Positions 36,600-46,609 of a stretch of DNA of 64,000 nucleotides are shown here, one piece after another (position 1 is the stretch's first letter; each line of letters starts with the position of its first letter). Origin of the DNA: Pelagomonas calceolata (taxonomy: Eukaryota; Sar; Pelagophyceae; Pelagomonadales; Pelagomonadaceae); assembly GCA_918797485.1 (NCBI GenBank), contig CAKKNE010000002.1, forward strand, positions 214,501 to 278,500. Reading direction: 5' to 3'. The position numbers were made by a program, and so were the translations under genes. Under the pieces are notes generated by a model. The model was given only the letters and a program-made list of their open reading frames with translations. It had not been told where the DNA came from and made no database searches.

Positions 36600-38471
36600 C
36601 TAACTCAGAGCGCCACCGCTCAGGCCCGCGAGGACCTCGTCGAGGCCGTCGAGGCCGTCGTCGTCGTCGTCGTCGCTTTTGCTGGGATGTGGAGGGACAG
36701 CAGCGGTCGGCGGGTCGTCGAGGAAGGGCAGGCCCGGCCGGAGGGCGGCGAAAGCGGCGGCGGCGGCAGCGAGGTCGGCGGCGACGTCGAGGCCCGGCGC
36801 GCCGCGGTCGAGCACGGCGACGCCGACGACGCCGGCGAGCGCCGTCGGGCCGGTGGCGAGGGGCCAGGACGCCTCGAGGGCCCAAAGCTCGCCGACGCCC
36901 CGCGGCGCGCGCAACGCGGCCGACGCGCGCGCGAGCGCGGCGCGCCCCGCGGCGGGCGCGGCGTCGGTCGTCGCGAGGTGGAGCACCGCGAGCCGCGAGC
37001 CCTCGGGCGCCGCGCGCGCGGCCGCGTCGAGGCAGAGGCCGCGGACGGCGCTCGCGCCGGCGCGGCCCGCGTCGGGCGCGGCGACGACGGCGGCGCGCGC
37101 CGCGCCGGCCGCGAGCGCGCCGTCGACGACGGCGACGCGGCGCGTGACCCAGCGCGCCGGCGGCCGGACTCGCGCGGCCGCGTCGGGCCCGAGCACGCAG
37201 CGCGCACAGCGGACGAGCTGCGCGGCGCGGCCGCGGCGCGCGAAGAGCGCGCCGACGACGGCGCGGCGGCCGCCGGCGCCGGTCGCGGCGACGACGAGCG
37301 CGCGCGGCGCGCGGCCGAGCGCGTAGACGCCGCCGCGGACGGCGCACGCACGGCAGAGCGCCTCGGCGAGGCCCGCCGCGCCGTAGACGGGCGCGAGGAA
37401 CGCCGTGGCGCCCTCGGGCGCGCGCGCGAGCGCGCGGCAGTGCGCGCCGAGCGCGTCGAGGCCCGCGCCGCGCGGCACGTCCGCCGAGTCCGCGAGCGCG
37501 ACGGCGTACGCGACCGCGCGCGCGAGCGGCGGCGCGAGGCCGTCGTCGGCCGCGAGCGACGCCGCGAACGGCGCGGCGTCGTCGCCGGCGCGCGCCGCGC
37601 GCGACCGGTTCTGCGGCCGCCGGAGCGCGCGGCTCGCCGTCAGCGCGCGCTCGTTGAGCGTCGCGGCGGCGGCACCCTCGCCGCGGTCCTGCGCGGCCTG
37701 CATCACCCGCAGGAGCCGGCGCTTGTCGGCCGCGGCCACGTCCGGCGCCGCGAAGACGTCGCGTTTCGAGCACGGCACCGTCGTGGGCGCCGCGGCGCCG
37801 CCGTCCCAGTAGAGAAGCCGGGGGATGGGGAGGAAGTCGAGGTACGGTGCGACGCCCGCGCGCACGAGCGCGTCGACAGCGTCGCCCGCCGCGAGCAACG
37901 CGCGCGCGTCGAGGTCTATGTTGAAGCGCGCCGCGCCCGCGACCATGGCGCGCGCGGGCGCGAGAGCGCCGGCCGCCGCCGCCGCCGCGACGACGTCGCG
38001 CACGACGGCCGCCGCCGCCGCCGCCGCCGCGTCGGTGGTGGTGTTGGCGTCGACGCCGGCGCCGTGCGCGGCGCTGGGACCGGCGTCGGCGCCATCCGCC
38101 GCCGCCGCCGCGAGCGACGCCGCCGTCGGTAGCGGCGGCGCCGCGTGCACGACGGCGGCGTCGCGCGTCGCGAGCGGCACGACCGCGACGTCTGAGAAGC
38201 CCTCGGCGGCGAGCGCCGCGCGGTCCGCCGCGGTGAGTTGAACGCCCACCTCTTCGTCCGCGCGGGACTCCGCTCGCTCCGTTCGCTCCGCGGCCCAGGC
38301 TTGCAGCTTCCCGAGGCTGAACCCCGCGCCCGAGCCGCCGTAGTACGCGTTTCGATCGACGTGCAGCACGCGGTCGCCGGCGCGCGCCAGGGCGGCCGCC
38401 ACCGCGGCCTCGGCAAACGCCGTGCCCACGACGAGCGCGTCGACGGGCGACGGCAGGTCCTCTTCGGTCAT
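36600..38471 (-). CDS. Rab escort protein (Rab geranylgeranyltransferase component A)
   Basis: A single-exon 623-residue protein of the GDI/REP family. ALVVGTAFAEAAVAAALARA at about 13 followed by RVLHVDRNAYYGG is the modified nucleotide-fold opening typical of REP. AARFNIDLDARALLAAGDAV at about 180 and VPCSKRDVFAA at about 232 match the conserved second block (FNIDL, VPCSRxDVF). REP presents new Rab GTPases to RabGGTase II for prenylation. The C-terminal half is very Ala/Arg-rich and poorly conserved. A plain GDI is less likely because of the REP-specific GTxxxE opening. The palindromic TACCGTA motif lies about 40 bp upstream of the start. Confidence 0.8.
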   Translation of the reverse strand: MTEEDLPSPVDALVVGTAFAEAAVAAALARAGDRVLHVDRNAYYGGSGAGFSLGKLQAWAAERTERAESRADEEVGVQLTAADRAALAAEGFSDVAVVPLATRDAAVVHAAPPLPTAASLAAAAADGADAGPSAAHGAGVDANTTTDAAAAAAAAVVRDVVAAAAAAGALAPARAMVAGAARFNIDLDARALLAAGDAVDALVRAGVAPYLDFLPIPRLLYWDGGAAAPTTVPCSKRDVFAAPDVAAADKRRLLRVMQAAQDRGEGAAAATLNERALTASRALRRPQNRSRAARAGDDAAPFAASLAADDGLAPPLARAVAYAVALADSADVPRGAGLDALGAHCRALARAPEGATAFLAPVYGAAGLAEALCRACAVRGGVYALGRAPRALVVAATGAGGRRAVVGALFARRGRAAQLVRCARCVLGPDAAARVRPPARWVTRRVAVVDGALAAGAARAAVVAAPDAGRAGASAVRGLCLDAAARAAPEGSRLAVLHLATTDAAPAAGRAALARASAALRAPRGVGELWALEASWPLATGPTALAGVVGVAVLDRGAPGLDVAADLAAAAAAFAALRPGLPFLDDPPTAAVPPHPSKSDDDDDDGLDGLDEVLAGLSGGALS

Positions 38472-38888
38472 CTCAGATATATAGCTACCAGTGCATTTCT
38501 ATTCACACTACCGTACCTACAGCGACCTATACGCGGGAGCAGCAGAGAGAGCAAGCTAGTGTGTTACAGGCCGCTAGCCTCGACTACCGGGGCACAATGA
38601 AGAGCACTAAGGCTGGGGAGTCTAAGACAAAGCTAAAGATAAATCACTGGCGATCGAGCCCCGGGCCTCCTGAGCTCGCGGGTTTCTACGTCGACAGCGT
38701 TTGGGCACAATAAGCTTCTCTCTCTCTCTCTCTCCATTATTAATTTTGGACTTTGACGACGGGCGACACCCGGTACCCCACGTCCCACCATCTCTCTCCG
38801 TCTGCACATGCACCACATGCCTAGAGTACAACTCGACGCATCCTCGTGAACCTCCCCACTGCTTGCAGCTTGAAGGTCCGGTCGTTTG
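38472..38888. other. intergenic, no gene seen
   Basis: Spacer with a CT-dinucleotide tract at 38715-38733 and the motif CTACCGTACCTA at about 38511. No coding signal. Confidence 0.4.
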
Positions 38889-40282
38889 TTACCCAGCTCT
38901 CAAACCAGAAGCCAACCAGGCGAGCCACGCGTCGACGGCGTAGTCCGGCACGCCGGGCTGGGCGAAGTGCACGTCGTGCGCGGCGCATTTCTGAGGCGTG
39001 GCGCGCGGATAGTCGCGCGTGGGGGGCGCCAGGTTCTTCCGCCGGAACGCGTTCTTGAGCTGAGAAACGAGCGCGTCTTGGTAGACGCCGTCGACGGATT
39101 CCACGTGCAGCCCCTGGATCTGCTCCGCGCGGAGGAGCGCGGAGGACTTGAGGGCTTCGCTCTTCGACCGGTACGTCAACAGGATGTCCACGTTCTTCAG
39201 GGCTATCCCACAGGGCGCCTTCAGGCCCTGATCGCTTATTTTCCCAAATTGATATTTGTAGCACACTCGCAGACCTGGATCCCCTGGAAATTCGTAGATG
39301 CCGCCGTCCGCGGTGCCTGTGTTGAACGGTGAGTCATCTGGCTCACGGGTTGATTTCCACACAGCGCGGTACAGGTGAGCGGCCGTTGCACGGGCGGTGG
39401 TTGTTTATTGTGGGTCGGAGAGGGGTACCAGTTCGCCACGTCGTGTCGAACAAAGCCGGTGCACACCGCCGGTCGCGTCGCGTTGGGTTCGGATCGCACC
39501 GTATGTATCGGACGCCACTGGGGCTCCTCTTGCGCTGTTTTGATGCGCGTGCGGACCTTCGACGCGCCGCCGTCCAGGTACCGCGCGGCCTTGCAGCCCA
39601 GGGAGATGAAGGGCTGGCCCATGTACGACAAACCAAGCAAGACGAGCGTGAGCTTCCTGCCGGACCGCGGTCGCCTGTTCGTGAGGCGGAGGTAGCTCGC
39701 TGCGGCGAGCGCGGGGTCGCGCGTATCCGGCAAGGAGCACTTGCCCTGGGCGGCGTCTCGCACGGTCCAGTGCCAGGCCCAGACCGGCGGTGCGCCAGCG
39801 GCGCGGCCAACTCCCGCCGTCTTCGGTTCGCAGCCGGGCGCGGTGTGGTACCGCGCGCGCAGGATCCAGCAGTCGTGCGCATACGGTACTACTGCGTCGT
39901 CGCCTCGGTACAAGTACACGCCGTCCTCCCGCAACGTTTTTTTCGTCACCGCGCAGACTTCGCGGCCCGGTCGGAGCAGCGGCGCGACCTCGTCGGCGCC
40001 GGGCGCCGTCTGCTTTGCCCGCAGGAGTCGGGCGACCTCGTTTGCGGCGCGCGCGCCGAGCGTCGAGCCGGCGCGCTCTTCGTTCGCGACGAACAGCACC
40101 GCTTCATCAATGGCTTCCCGGCCCGCGGACGCCTTGCTTAGATTATACGCGTGCTCGATGGCGACGAGCGACGGCCGGCGCTGCCTACGGACGTTCTGTC
40201 CTCCTTTGGTGGACCGCGCACCGCGGGTGTTCCGAGCTGCGGCGGCTGCGACGGCGCACGTGAGGAGGCATAGCATCCTCAT
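38889..40282 (-). CDS. secreted protein of unknown function, exons 40282..39373 and 39316..38889
   Basis: The 445-residue protein has a signal peptide (MRMLCLLTCAVAAAAA). Recognisable but unassigned blocks are KLTLVLLGLSYMGQPFISL, CTGFVRHDVANWYPSP, TADGGIYEFPGDPGLRVCY and the C-terminal DVHFAQPGVPDYAVDAWLAW. Several Cys residues suggest disulfides and a secretory or surface location. It is divergent (221 bp) from the PC-esterase-like gene at 40504, so the two might share a promoter and a task. The intron is a 56-nt minimal introner; splicing joins PLTC to TADG and keeps the frame. I do not recognise the family. Confidence 0.6.
39317..39364 (-). mobile_element. minimal introner (48 bp) = 56-nt intron
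   Basis: In gene sense it starts CTGTGTGGAAATCAA and ends GTTCAACACAG, with only about 20 bp of core between. Target duplicates GTACCGCG (39372-39365) and GCACCGCG (39316-39309) differ at one base. Intron 39372-39317, GT donor, CAG acceptor, phase 1. Confidence 0.85.
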
Positions 40283-40503
40283 GCTACCGGCGCCTCACGG
40301 CTCGTTCCCACAGGTCACACGTCCACGGCATCGTCGTGTGCAGCGCTCGGCCCTACTCCAGACCCAGGCGCAGAGCTCGACTTGCTTTGTACACGGCACA
40401 GCGCGGTAGCCACAGCGCGGGGCAGCACCTGGTCGGCAGATGGTCGGCCGAGAATTGGCACCTGAGGTCACGCACGGTCGTGCGCGGGGAGCGCTACGCG
40501 CCG

Positions 40504-42184
40504 ATGCTGGGCCTGCGGCTATGCGCTGTCGTCGCGGTGCTCGCCGTCGTGGCCTCGTCGGCCGAGGGCGCTCGCAGCGCGCTGTGTTTGTCCCAGCGCG
40601 GCGCGTCGGCGCCTTCCGTGCTGGCCCAGGAAGCGCGGTTCAATCCGCCGAGTCGCTGCCGGGGATGGCCGCTCCTGCGGAAGCTCGAACACGGGGGCGA
40701 CGTCGTCGGCGTGGGGCCGCGCGTCACGGCGAATGGCACGGTGACCCTGGACGTAGTCGCGTGCGGCGCCAACGCCACCTGGCACCGGTCCCTGAGCGTC
40801 TTTCTCAGCGTCTACTCGGACCGCGTCCGCGATGCGGTGCTCGCGCGCGCGCCTCGCGGCGCGGGCGCGCTACGGCTGGCGTGGGCGGCAGTGCACAAAT
40901 CAAATTTCGCGGCGCTTCTCCGCCCACGGCTACATCATGACCTCCACGCCATCGACGCGACGCCTGTTCGACGGCGTGGCGGTGCCCGTTCCTCGGTGAC
41001 GCACTGGTTGATTCGCACACAGGTGGGCGGCGCCCGAGGCCGGCGAGTACACCTTCCTCCCGCGGCTGCACTTTTACGGCGACGACTGCGACGGCGCGCC
41101 TCCGGTCTACCTCGGCGGTTCCGAGCCGCGCTGCGCGCCGCGTCAAAAGTGCCGGACGCCGCGGCTCCAGGGCGCCTGCGACAAGCTCGCCATGGTGCCG
41201 CAGGCGGGGACGCGCGTCGCCGTCAATGACGTCCTCGCGCCGACGCGGCGTCCGGGGCGCCAGTGCCGCGACGGAGCGACGGCCGACGGCACGTGGGTCC
41301 GCTTCTCGCGCGACGGCCGCGGCGGGGCGGCGGGGGGGTACAGCGGGTCGCCGTGGTCGACGCTCGTCGAGCGGTCCGCCCACCGGCACGACCGAAAGAT
41401 GGCGCCGTGGCGCTTCTCGCGGCCGGACTGCGACTATCATTTCTTCGCCGCAAGCGAGGGCGCCGCGTGCCTTGACGATGTGTTCGTCGCCTACGTCGGC
41501 GACTCGCTCGTCCGCGGGCTCTACGCGACGACAGTGCGCCTCCTCGGCGGCGCGACCGACGACGACCGGATCAAGGCGGCCCAGGCGGCCACCGCGCAGA
41601 GGACCAGGGGCGGGGCTGGCTCCAATCCCGAGTCCCAGACGACCTTCACCGTCGGCGGAGCGCGGCTCGCCTACGCGAACATGTGGGCCGGATCGGAGCT
41701 CCCGAGCGTCCGGAGGGTCCTGGCCCAGGAGCTCAGGCGGCCGGGGCGGCCCTTCGCCCGCATCGTCGTCGTCGCCAACTGGGGCGCCGAGCACTCGGTC
41801 GCCGCCGCCTGCGACGCCGTCGAGGCCAAATTCGGCGAGCAGGCCCGGGCCGCGCTGCGCGCCGTCAGGCAGGTCGCCGGCGCCGGCCGGCCCCTGTCGC
41901 TCGTGCTCGCCACGCCGACGGCGCTCCTCGCGCGCCGCAACCCGGGCATGTCCACGACCAAGGCCCTCCAGCTCGCGTCCGTCCTCGAGCGCCAGGCGGC
42001 CGACGCCCGCGCGGCGGGCGTCGCGGATGCCAGGGTCCTCGATCTCTCGAACCTCACGCTGGCTCGCTTCGACGACGCGACGCTCGACGGCGTCCACTAC
42101 GGGCAGACCGCCGCAACTATGGGCGCGACCGTCCTCCTCAATATGCTCTGTCGCCGCCCGGAGCGTGAGCAGCAAAATGAATAA
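40504..42184 (+). CDS. PC-esterase / TBL-like acyltransferase-esterase, join(40504..40880,41023..42184)
   Basis: The 512-residue protein has a signal peptide (MLGLRLCAVVAVLAVVASSA). The catalytic marks are DDVFVAYVGDSLVRGLYATT at about 333 (GDS with the nucleophile) and TLDGVHYGQTAATMGATVLL at about 488 (DxxH). These two motifs define the PC-esterase/trichome-birefringence-like family, which acetylates or deacetylates cell-wall polysaccharides. The N-terminal half has paired Cys and an immunoglobulin-like beta pattern (YTFLPRLHFYGDDC), a possible carbohydrate-binding part. The introner sits at codon 126, and splicing joins RLA to WAAPEAG. The start ATG at 40504 gives the signal peptide. Confidence 0.72.
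40889..41022 (+). mobile_element. introner element = intron of the PC-esterase gene
   Basis: 134 bp with termini CAGTGCACAAATCAA and TTGATTCGCACACAG. Perfect duplicates GTGGGCGG lie at 40881-40888 and 41023-41030. Intron 40881-41022, GT donor, CAG acceptor, phase 2. The left terminus has drifted while the acceptor end is intact, as expected if only one end is needed for splicing. Confidence 0.88.
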
Positions 42185-42634
42185 ATGAATAATTAGAAAT
42201 CGAGGACGGACTCGGAGGACACGAAATGGTCCACATCACTGCCGCTTTTCGCCCCCCCCCAGGCTACCTAAAAGACTAGATAATTAGAAAATGCACTGGC
42301 AAATCGTCGACTAGGTTGCCACTTACCTGCTAATTGCCCGTTATTAACCTATAATTACCCCTCGGAGGGGATCCGGGGTTAATAACCCACTCAATAACCC
42401 GGTACCTTAAACGCCGCCAAAGCCTTCCTGACGACTCCCCCGGCGCCTAGCCAGTGGCCTATGGCCCACCCTCCCTACCCCTCTATAAGGTCGTGAGGTT
42501 AATACCCTGTAGTAACGGGTATTTACCCAGGCCGCGATTGGGGTTATAACCCCTCTAAGAAGTGGCAACCTAGCAAATCGAGCAAAGAAAAACGAGCCTA
42601 AGGATACTGGCACATAAAAATTACTTCACTTCCT
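42185..42634. other. intergenic holding a MITE
   Basis: Convergent spacer. The MITE at 42307-42573 fills most of it; the rest has no gene. Confidence 0.5.
42307..42573. mobile_element. MITE-like element with 14-bp TIRs
   Basis: Perfect inverted ends CTAGGTTGCCACTT (42311-42324) and AAGTGGCAACCTAG (42560-42573), with CAAATCG duplicated outside (42300-42306 and 42574-42580). The interior has repeated GTTAATAACCC-type pieces and no ORF. It is different from the introners and from the element at 13747. Confidence 0.75.
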
Positions 42635-43832
42635 TCACATCGTCCACGTCACCGGAAAGGCGTGGTCTGGGAGCGCGTTGCCCCCCGACGGGTCGCGGAA
42701 ACGGTGAGCGAGCGTCTCGTAGCCGTTCTCGGCGTCCCGGAATCGGGCGTCGGCGGGCACGAAGTGGATCCCGAGCCCTCGCCGCGGCTGCGTGCGCGAC
42801 CGATTCCTGCCGCTGCCGTGCCAGAGCCGCCCGTTGTGGATGCCGGCGCCGCCGGCGGGCACGTCGAGCCTCTCGACCACCAGCGACGCCTCCGGCGCGG
42901 CGATCCCCTCGCGGCCTGTGTGGAAATCAACCAGTGTGTCGGGTGCACCCGACAATTCTTCACTAAGTCATTTCTCGGCGATGACGCGGCTGTCCTGGCT
43001 CGGTCGAGCGGCGAGGAACCGGCATCGCCACGCCATCGAGCAGGCGTCGCGTCGAACGCGCCGTAAAATTTTGATTTCCACACAGCTCGCGGCGCGCCGC
43101 GTCGTACAGCAGCGCCGTCGGGTCGCGGCTATCGAAGAACTGCTCGGCCGAGCCCACCCGGCCGTCGCCCCACGCGTGCGAACCCTCGACGTACTCCAGC
43201 CTGTGTGGAGCTGACATTTCAGGAGCCCCGCGCGCGTGTCCCCGTGAGCGCGTCTGCTCGACGGCGCGACGGCTGGCGAGGTCTCTCGAAAATATTCCCG
43301 GGATCGTCGAGTTCCACGCGGGCTCCTGCGGCCCCAGCTCCTCGGTCATGGCGTCGAGCGCGATCCAGACGGTCGCGACGGCGGCCGGCACGAAGTCAAA
43401 GTACGGCGAGTCGCGGTGGAAGGTGAGCGCGGCGGCGCCGGGCGGCTTGCCCCACGCCTGGTCGTTCGCGACCCGGGCCCCGCGCCACCCCATGACCTCC
43501 GCCACGGCCCGCCCGAGCGTGGGCGACCGCACGAGCGCGGCGAAGGCGGCGTCCGCCTTCCAGCAGTTGATCACCTGCAGCGTCCGGGACGACGGCCCGC
43601 CGAGGGGCGGCGGCTTCTTGCCAGGCTTCGTCCGCGTTTCCGTTCGAAACGCGGGCACCTTGTCCGGCGCGCCGCCCGGGACGTCGTACTCGCCGCGCAG
43701 CAGCTTCTCGAGCCGGGCGTTGAGCAGGTCGCAGTAGTCGCGACTTATGATGGGCGCGCGCAGCACAACAAAGCCCCGCCGGGCGAACTCGGCGCGGGAG
43801 AGTGGCGGCAGGGCGCGGACCGGGTCCTCCAT
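42635..43832 (-). CDS. phytanoyl-CoA dioxygenase-like (PhyH) protein, exons 43832..43330, 43200..43094, 42915..42635
   Basis: The 296-residue protein belongs to the Fe(II)/2-oxoglutarate PhyH family. FARRGFVVLRAPIISRDYCD opens the fold, TFHRDSPYFDFVP at about 140 has the HxD iron ligands, and VWIALDAMTEELGPLEYVEG at about 155 followed by SHAWG is the family's best-conserved block, seen intact only after removing an introner. AGIHNGRLWHGSGRNRSRTQ at about 235 has the distal His and the 2-oxoglutarate Arg. Family members hydroxylate lipids or small molecules; the substrate is not predictable. The gene holds one older introner and one young one, so it records two separate insertions. The exon lengths sum to exactly 297 codons including the stop. 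Confidence 0.82.
42916..43085 (-). mobile_element. introner element = second intron of the PhyH-like gene
   Basis: 170 bp with perfect termini CTGTGTGGAAATCAA and TTGATTTCCACACAG (plus strand: TTTTGATTTCCACACAG at the right). The duplication CTCGCGGC lies at 42908-42915 and 43086-43093 (GCCGCGAG in gene sense). Intron 43093-42916, GC donor, CAG acceptor, phase 1. It is a deletion derivative of the 203-bp form. Confidence 0.9.
43201..43321 (-). mobile_element. older introner = first intron of the PhyH-like gene
   Basis: 121 bp. In gene sense the target duplicates are GCAGGAGC (43329-43322) and GCTGGAGT (43200-43193), 6 of 8 identical. The acceptor end GCTCCACACAG is kept; the other end (CGTGGAACTC) is degraded. 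Intron 43329-43201, GC donor, phase 2. It is fully open in the gene frame, so unspliced RNA would still be translatable. Confidence 0.78.
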
Positions 43833-44203
43833 GAGAGCACTACACGGCCGCGGAGTGTAGCATTGCCATTGCTATAGCTACGCCTATTATTACAGGTATG
43901 CACACCACACACAGGCTCGTTCATGCTTTTTGTGTCAAAACGGGTTTTCTAAGCTTCCGCTCTATTCATCCCTGGGCTCCGGGATGCGTCCAGGGAGACG
44001 TATGTTCGCAGGGAGGAACACAGGCCGTCCTGGGCGGCGATGGCGGCACAGCAGCACTCCTTGAAACTCTCTTGCCCAGCGGAGCCTGTGCGACACAACG
44101 CAGCTCATTCGCTCGAAAATAGACGACCGGCGTGAACCTCGCGAAGCCGCTGACCCGTAACTACCAGTTGAGGAAGTAGGGAGAAAGCTAGCGGAGCACA
44201 ACA
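43833..44203. other. divergent promoter region
   Basis: 371 bp between the PhyH-like (-) and LeuC-LeuD (+) genes. No gene or strong motif is seen. Confidence 0.35.
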
Positions 44204-46609
44204 ATGCGCTCTGTCGCGGTACTCTCCCTCGCGGTGGGCACGTCGTACGGCTTCGCGCCGGCGCGGAGCCCGCCGCGGGCCCGCCGCGGCGCGCCGCTGC
44301 GCGCGGCCGTGGGCGGCGCGCCGCGGACGCTCTTCGACAAGATCTGGGACGACCACCTCGTCGTGCCCGAGGACGAGACCGGCGCGGCGCTCATCTACAT
44401 CGACCGCCACCTGATCCACGAGGTGACGTCGCCGCAGGCCTTCGAGGGCCTGCGCCTCGCCGGCCGGGCCGTGCGGCGGCCCGACTGCACGCTCGCGACG
44501 GTGGACCACAACGTGCCGACGTCGAACCGCGACGCCTTCCACGCGGGCAGCGAGGCCGTCGAGGCCTTCCTGGCCGACGTCGCGTCGCGGACCCAGGTGC
44601 AGGCGCTCGAGCGGAACGTCGAGGACTTCGGCGTCAAGTACTTCGGCATGGCCGACAAGCGCCAGGGCATCGTGCACATCATCGGGCCCGAGCAGGGCTT
44701 CACGCTGCCCGGCACGACCTGCGTCTGCGGCGACTCGCACACGGCGACGCACGGCGCGTTCGGCGCGCTCGCGTTCGGCATCGGCACGAGCGAGGTCGAG
44801 CACGTGCTCGCGACGCAGACGCTGCCCCAGAAGAAGGCGAAGAACATGCTCGTGCGCGTCGACGGCGCGCTGCGCCCGGGCGTGACGTCGAAGGACGTCG
44901 TGCTCCACGTCTGCGGCCGCATCGGCACGGCCGGCGGCACGGGCTGCGCCATCGAGTTCGCCGGCGAGGCCATCCGCGGCCTCTCGATGGAGGGGCGCAT
45001 GTCCATCTCGAACATGGCCATCGAGGCCGGCGCGCGCGCGGGCCTCATCGCGCCCGACGCGACGACGTACGCCTACCTCGAGGGCCGGCCCATGTGCCCC
45101 ACGGGCGCCGAGTGGGCCCGCGCCGTCGCCTACTGGGAGACGCTCGCGAGCGACGCCGGCGCCGCGTACGACGAGACGGTCGTCATCGACGCGGCCGACA
45201 TCGCGCCCACGGTCACGTGGGGCACGTCGCCGCAGGACACGGCGCCGATCGACGGCGTCGTGCCGGACCCGGCGGACGCGCCGTCGGAGCAGCGCGCGGC
45301 GGCGATGCGGCGCTCGCTCGCGTACATGGGCCTCGAGCCGGGCACGCGGCTCGCGGACGTGCCCGTCGACCGCGTCTTCATCGGCTCCTGCACGAACGGC
45401 CGCATCGAGGACATGCGCGCCGTCGCCGCCGTCGCCGCCGGCCGCACCGTCGCGCCGAACGTCATCGACGCCATGGTCGTGCCCGGCTCGGGCCTCGTCA
45501 AGGAGCAGGCCGAGGCCGAGGGCCTCGACGAGATTTTGAAAGCGGCGGGCTTCCAGTGGCGCGAGCCCGGCTGCTCCATGTGCCTCGCGATGAACCCCGA
45601 CAAGCTGCGGCCCGAGGAGCGCTGCGCGTCGACGTCGAACCGCAACTTCGAGGGCCGCCAAGGGCCCGGCGGGCGCACGCACCTCATGTCGCCCGCCATG
45701 GCCGCGGCGGCCGCCGTCACGGGCCGCCTCGCGGACGTGCGCGCGCTCGTCCCCGACGCGCGCGCGCTCGACGCGGCCATCGCCGAGCCGGCGGCGACGC
45801 CGACGCTCGACGCCTTCCGCGAGCAGGCCGTGCCGTCGGCCGGCGCCGTCGTGAACGCGGGCGGCGGCGCCGGCGCCGGCGGCGCCGCGGGCATCCCGCC
45901 GTTCACGACGCTCACGGGCCTCGCCGCGCCGCTCGACATCGAGAACGTCGACACGGACATGATCATCCCCAAGGAGTTCCTCAAGACCATCAAGCGGTCG
46001 GGCCTCGGCTTCGCGGCCTTCGCCGAGCTCCGCTACGTGAACGCCGTCGACGTCGCGACGACGGGCGACCCGGCCGTCGCCGAGCTCCGCGAGGACTTCG
46101 TGCTCAACCGGGCGCCCTGGAAGGACGGCGCGGCGAAGATCATCATCGCGGGCGACAACTTCGGCTGCGGCTCGTCGCGCGAGCACGCGCCGTGGTCGAT
46201 CAACGACCTCGGCGTGCGCTGCATCGTCTCGACGTCCTTCGCCGACATCTTCTTCAACAACTGCTTCAAGAACGGCATGCTGCCCATCACGCTCGCGCGC
46301 GACGAGGTCGAGGCGCTGCTCGCGCACGCCGAGGCCGGCGGCGAGGTCACGGTCGACCTCGAGGCGCAGACCGTGCGGCGCGCCGACGGCGAGGGGCCCG
46401 CCTACGCCTTCGACGTCGACCCCTTCCGCAAGAACAACCTGCTCAACGGCCTCGACGACATCGGGCTCACGCTGCTCAAAACCGACGCCATCGCCGACTT
46501 CGAGGCGCGCCGCTCGGACGAGTGGCCCTGGCTCGACGGCGCGACGACGCGCGTCCCCGACGACATGCTCGTGCCCGCGGCGGGCGGCGAGGTCGTGGCG
46601 GCGCGCTAG
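44204..46609 (+). CDS. 3-isopropylmalate dehydratase, fused large and small subunits, plastid-targeted
   Basis: A single-exon 801-residue protein. The N-terminus ([17 protein letters not shown]) is a signal peptide followed by an FAP motif, the pattern used for plastid import in algae with secondary red plastids. Large-subunit (LeuC) marks: [34 protein letters not shown] and [15 protein letters not shown], giving the three Cys of the 4Fe-4S cluster, and [15 protein letters not shown] Gly/Ala linker at about 550-565 joins the small subunit (LeuD): [20 protein letters not shown] and [19 protein letters not shown]. It isomerises 2-isopropylmalate to 3-isopropylmalate in leucine synthesis. The order large-small in one chain resembles fungal Leu1. 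Strong aconitase-family identity. Confidence 0.9.
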   Translation: MRSVAVLSLAVGTSYGFAPARSPPRARRGAPLRAAVGGAPRTLFDKIWDDHLVVPEDETGAALIYIDRHLIHEVTSPQAFEGLRLAGRAVRRPDCTLATVDHNVPTSNRDAFHAGSEAVEAFLADVASRTQVQALERNVEDFGVKYFGMADKRQGIVHIIGPEQGFTLPGTTCVCGDSHTATHGAFGALAFGIGTSEVEHVLATQTLPQKKAKNMLVRVDGALRPGVTSKDVVLHVCGRIGTAGGTGCAIEFAGEAIRGLSMEGRMSISNMAIEAGARAGLIAPDATTYAYLEGRPMCPTGAEWARAVAYWETLASDAGAAYDETVVIDAADIAPTVTWGTSPQDTAPIDGVVPDPADAPSEQRAAAMRRSLAYMGLEPGTRLADVPVDRVFIGSCTNGRIEDMRAVAAVAAGRTVAPNVIDAMVVPGSGLVKEQAEAEGLDEILKAAGFQWREPGCSMCLAMNPDKLRPEERCASTSNRNFEGRQGPGGRTHLMSPAMAAAAAVTGRLADVRALVPDARALDAAIAEPAATPTLDAFREQAVPSAGAVVNAGGGAGAGGAAGIPPFTTLTGLAAPLDIENVDTDMIIPKEFLKTIKRSGLGFAAFAELRYVNAVDVATTGDPAVAELREDFVLNRAPWKDGAAKIIIAGDNFGCGSSREHAPWSINDLGVRCIVSTSFADIFFNNCFKNGMLPITLARDEVEALLAHAEAGGEVTVDLEAQTVRRADGEGPAYAFDVDPFRKNNLLNGLDDIGLTLLKTDAIADFEARRSDEWPWLDGATTRVPDDMLVPAAGGEVVAAR

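Noticed and set aside
40805-42175. 456-residue minus-strand ORF opposite the PC-esterase gene
   Set aside because: No motif, and it crosses an introner. The plus strand carries the GDS and DxxH catalytic motifs.
44105-46327. 740-residue minus-strand ORF opposite LeuC-LeuD
   Set aside because: Shadow frame of a highly conserved aconitase-family gene; composition is Arg/Asp/Val low complexity.
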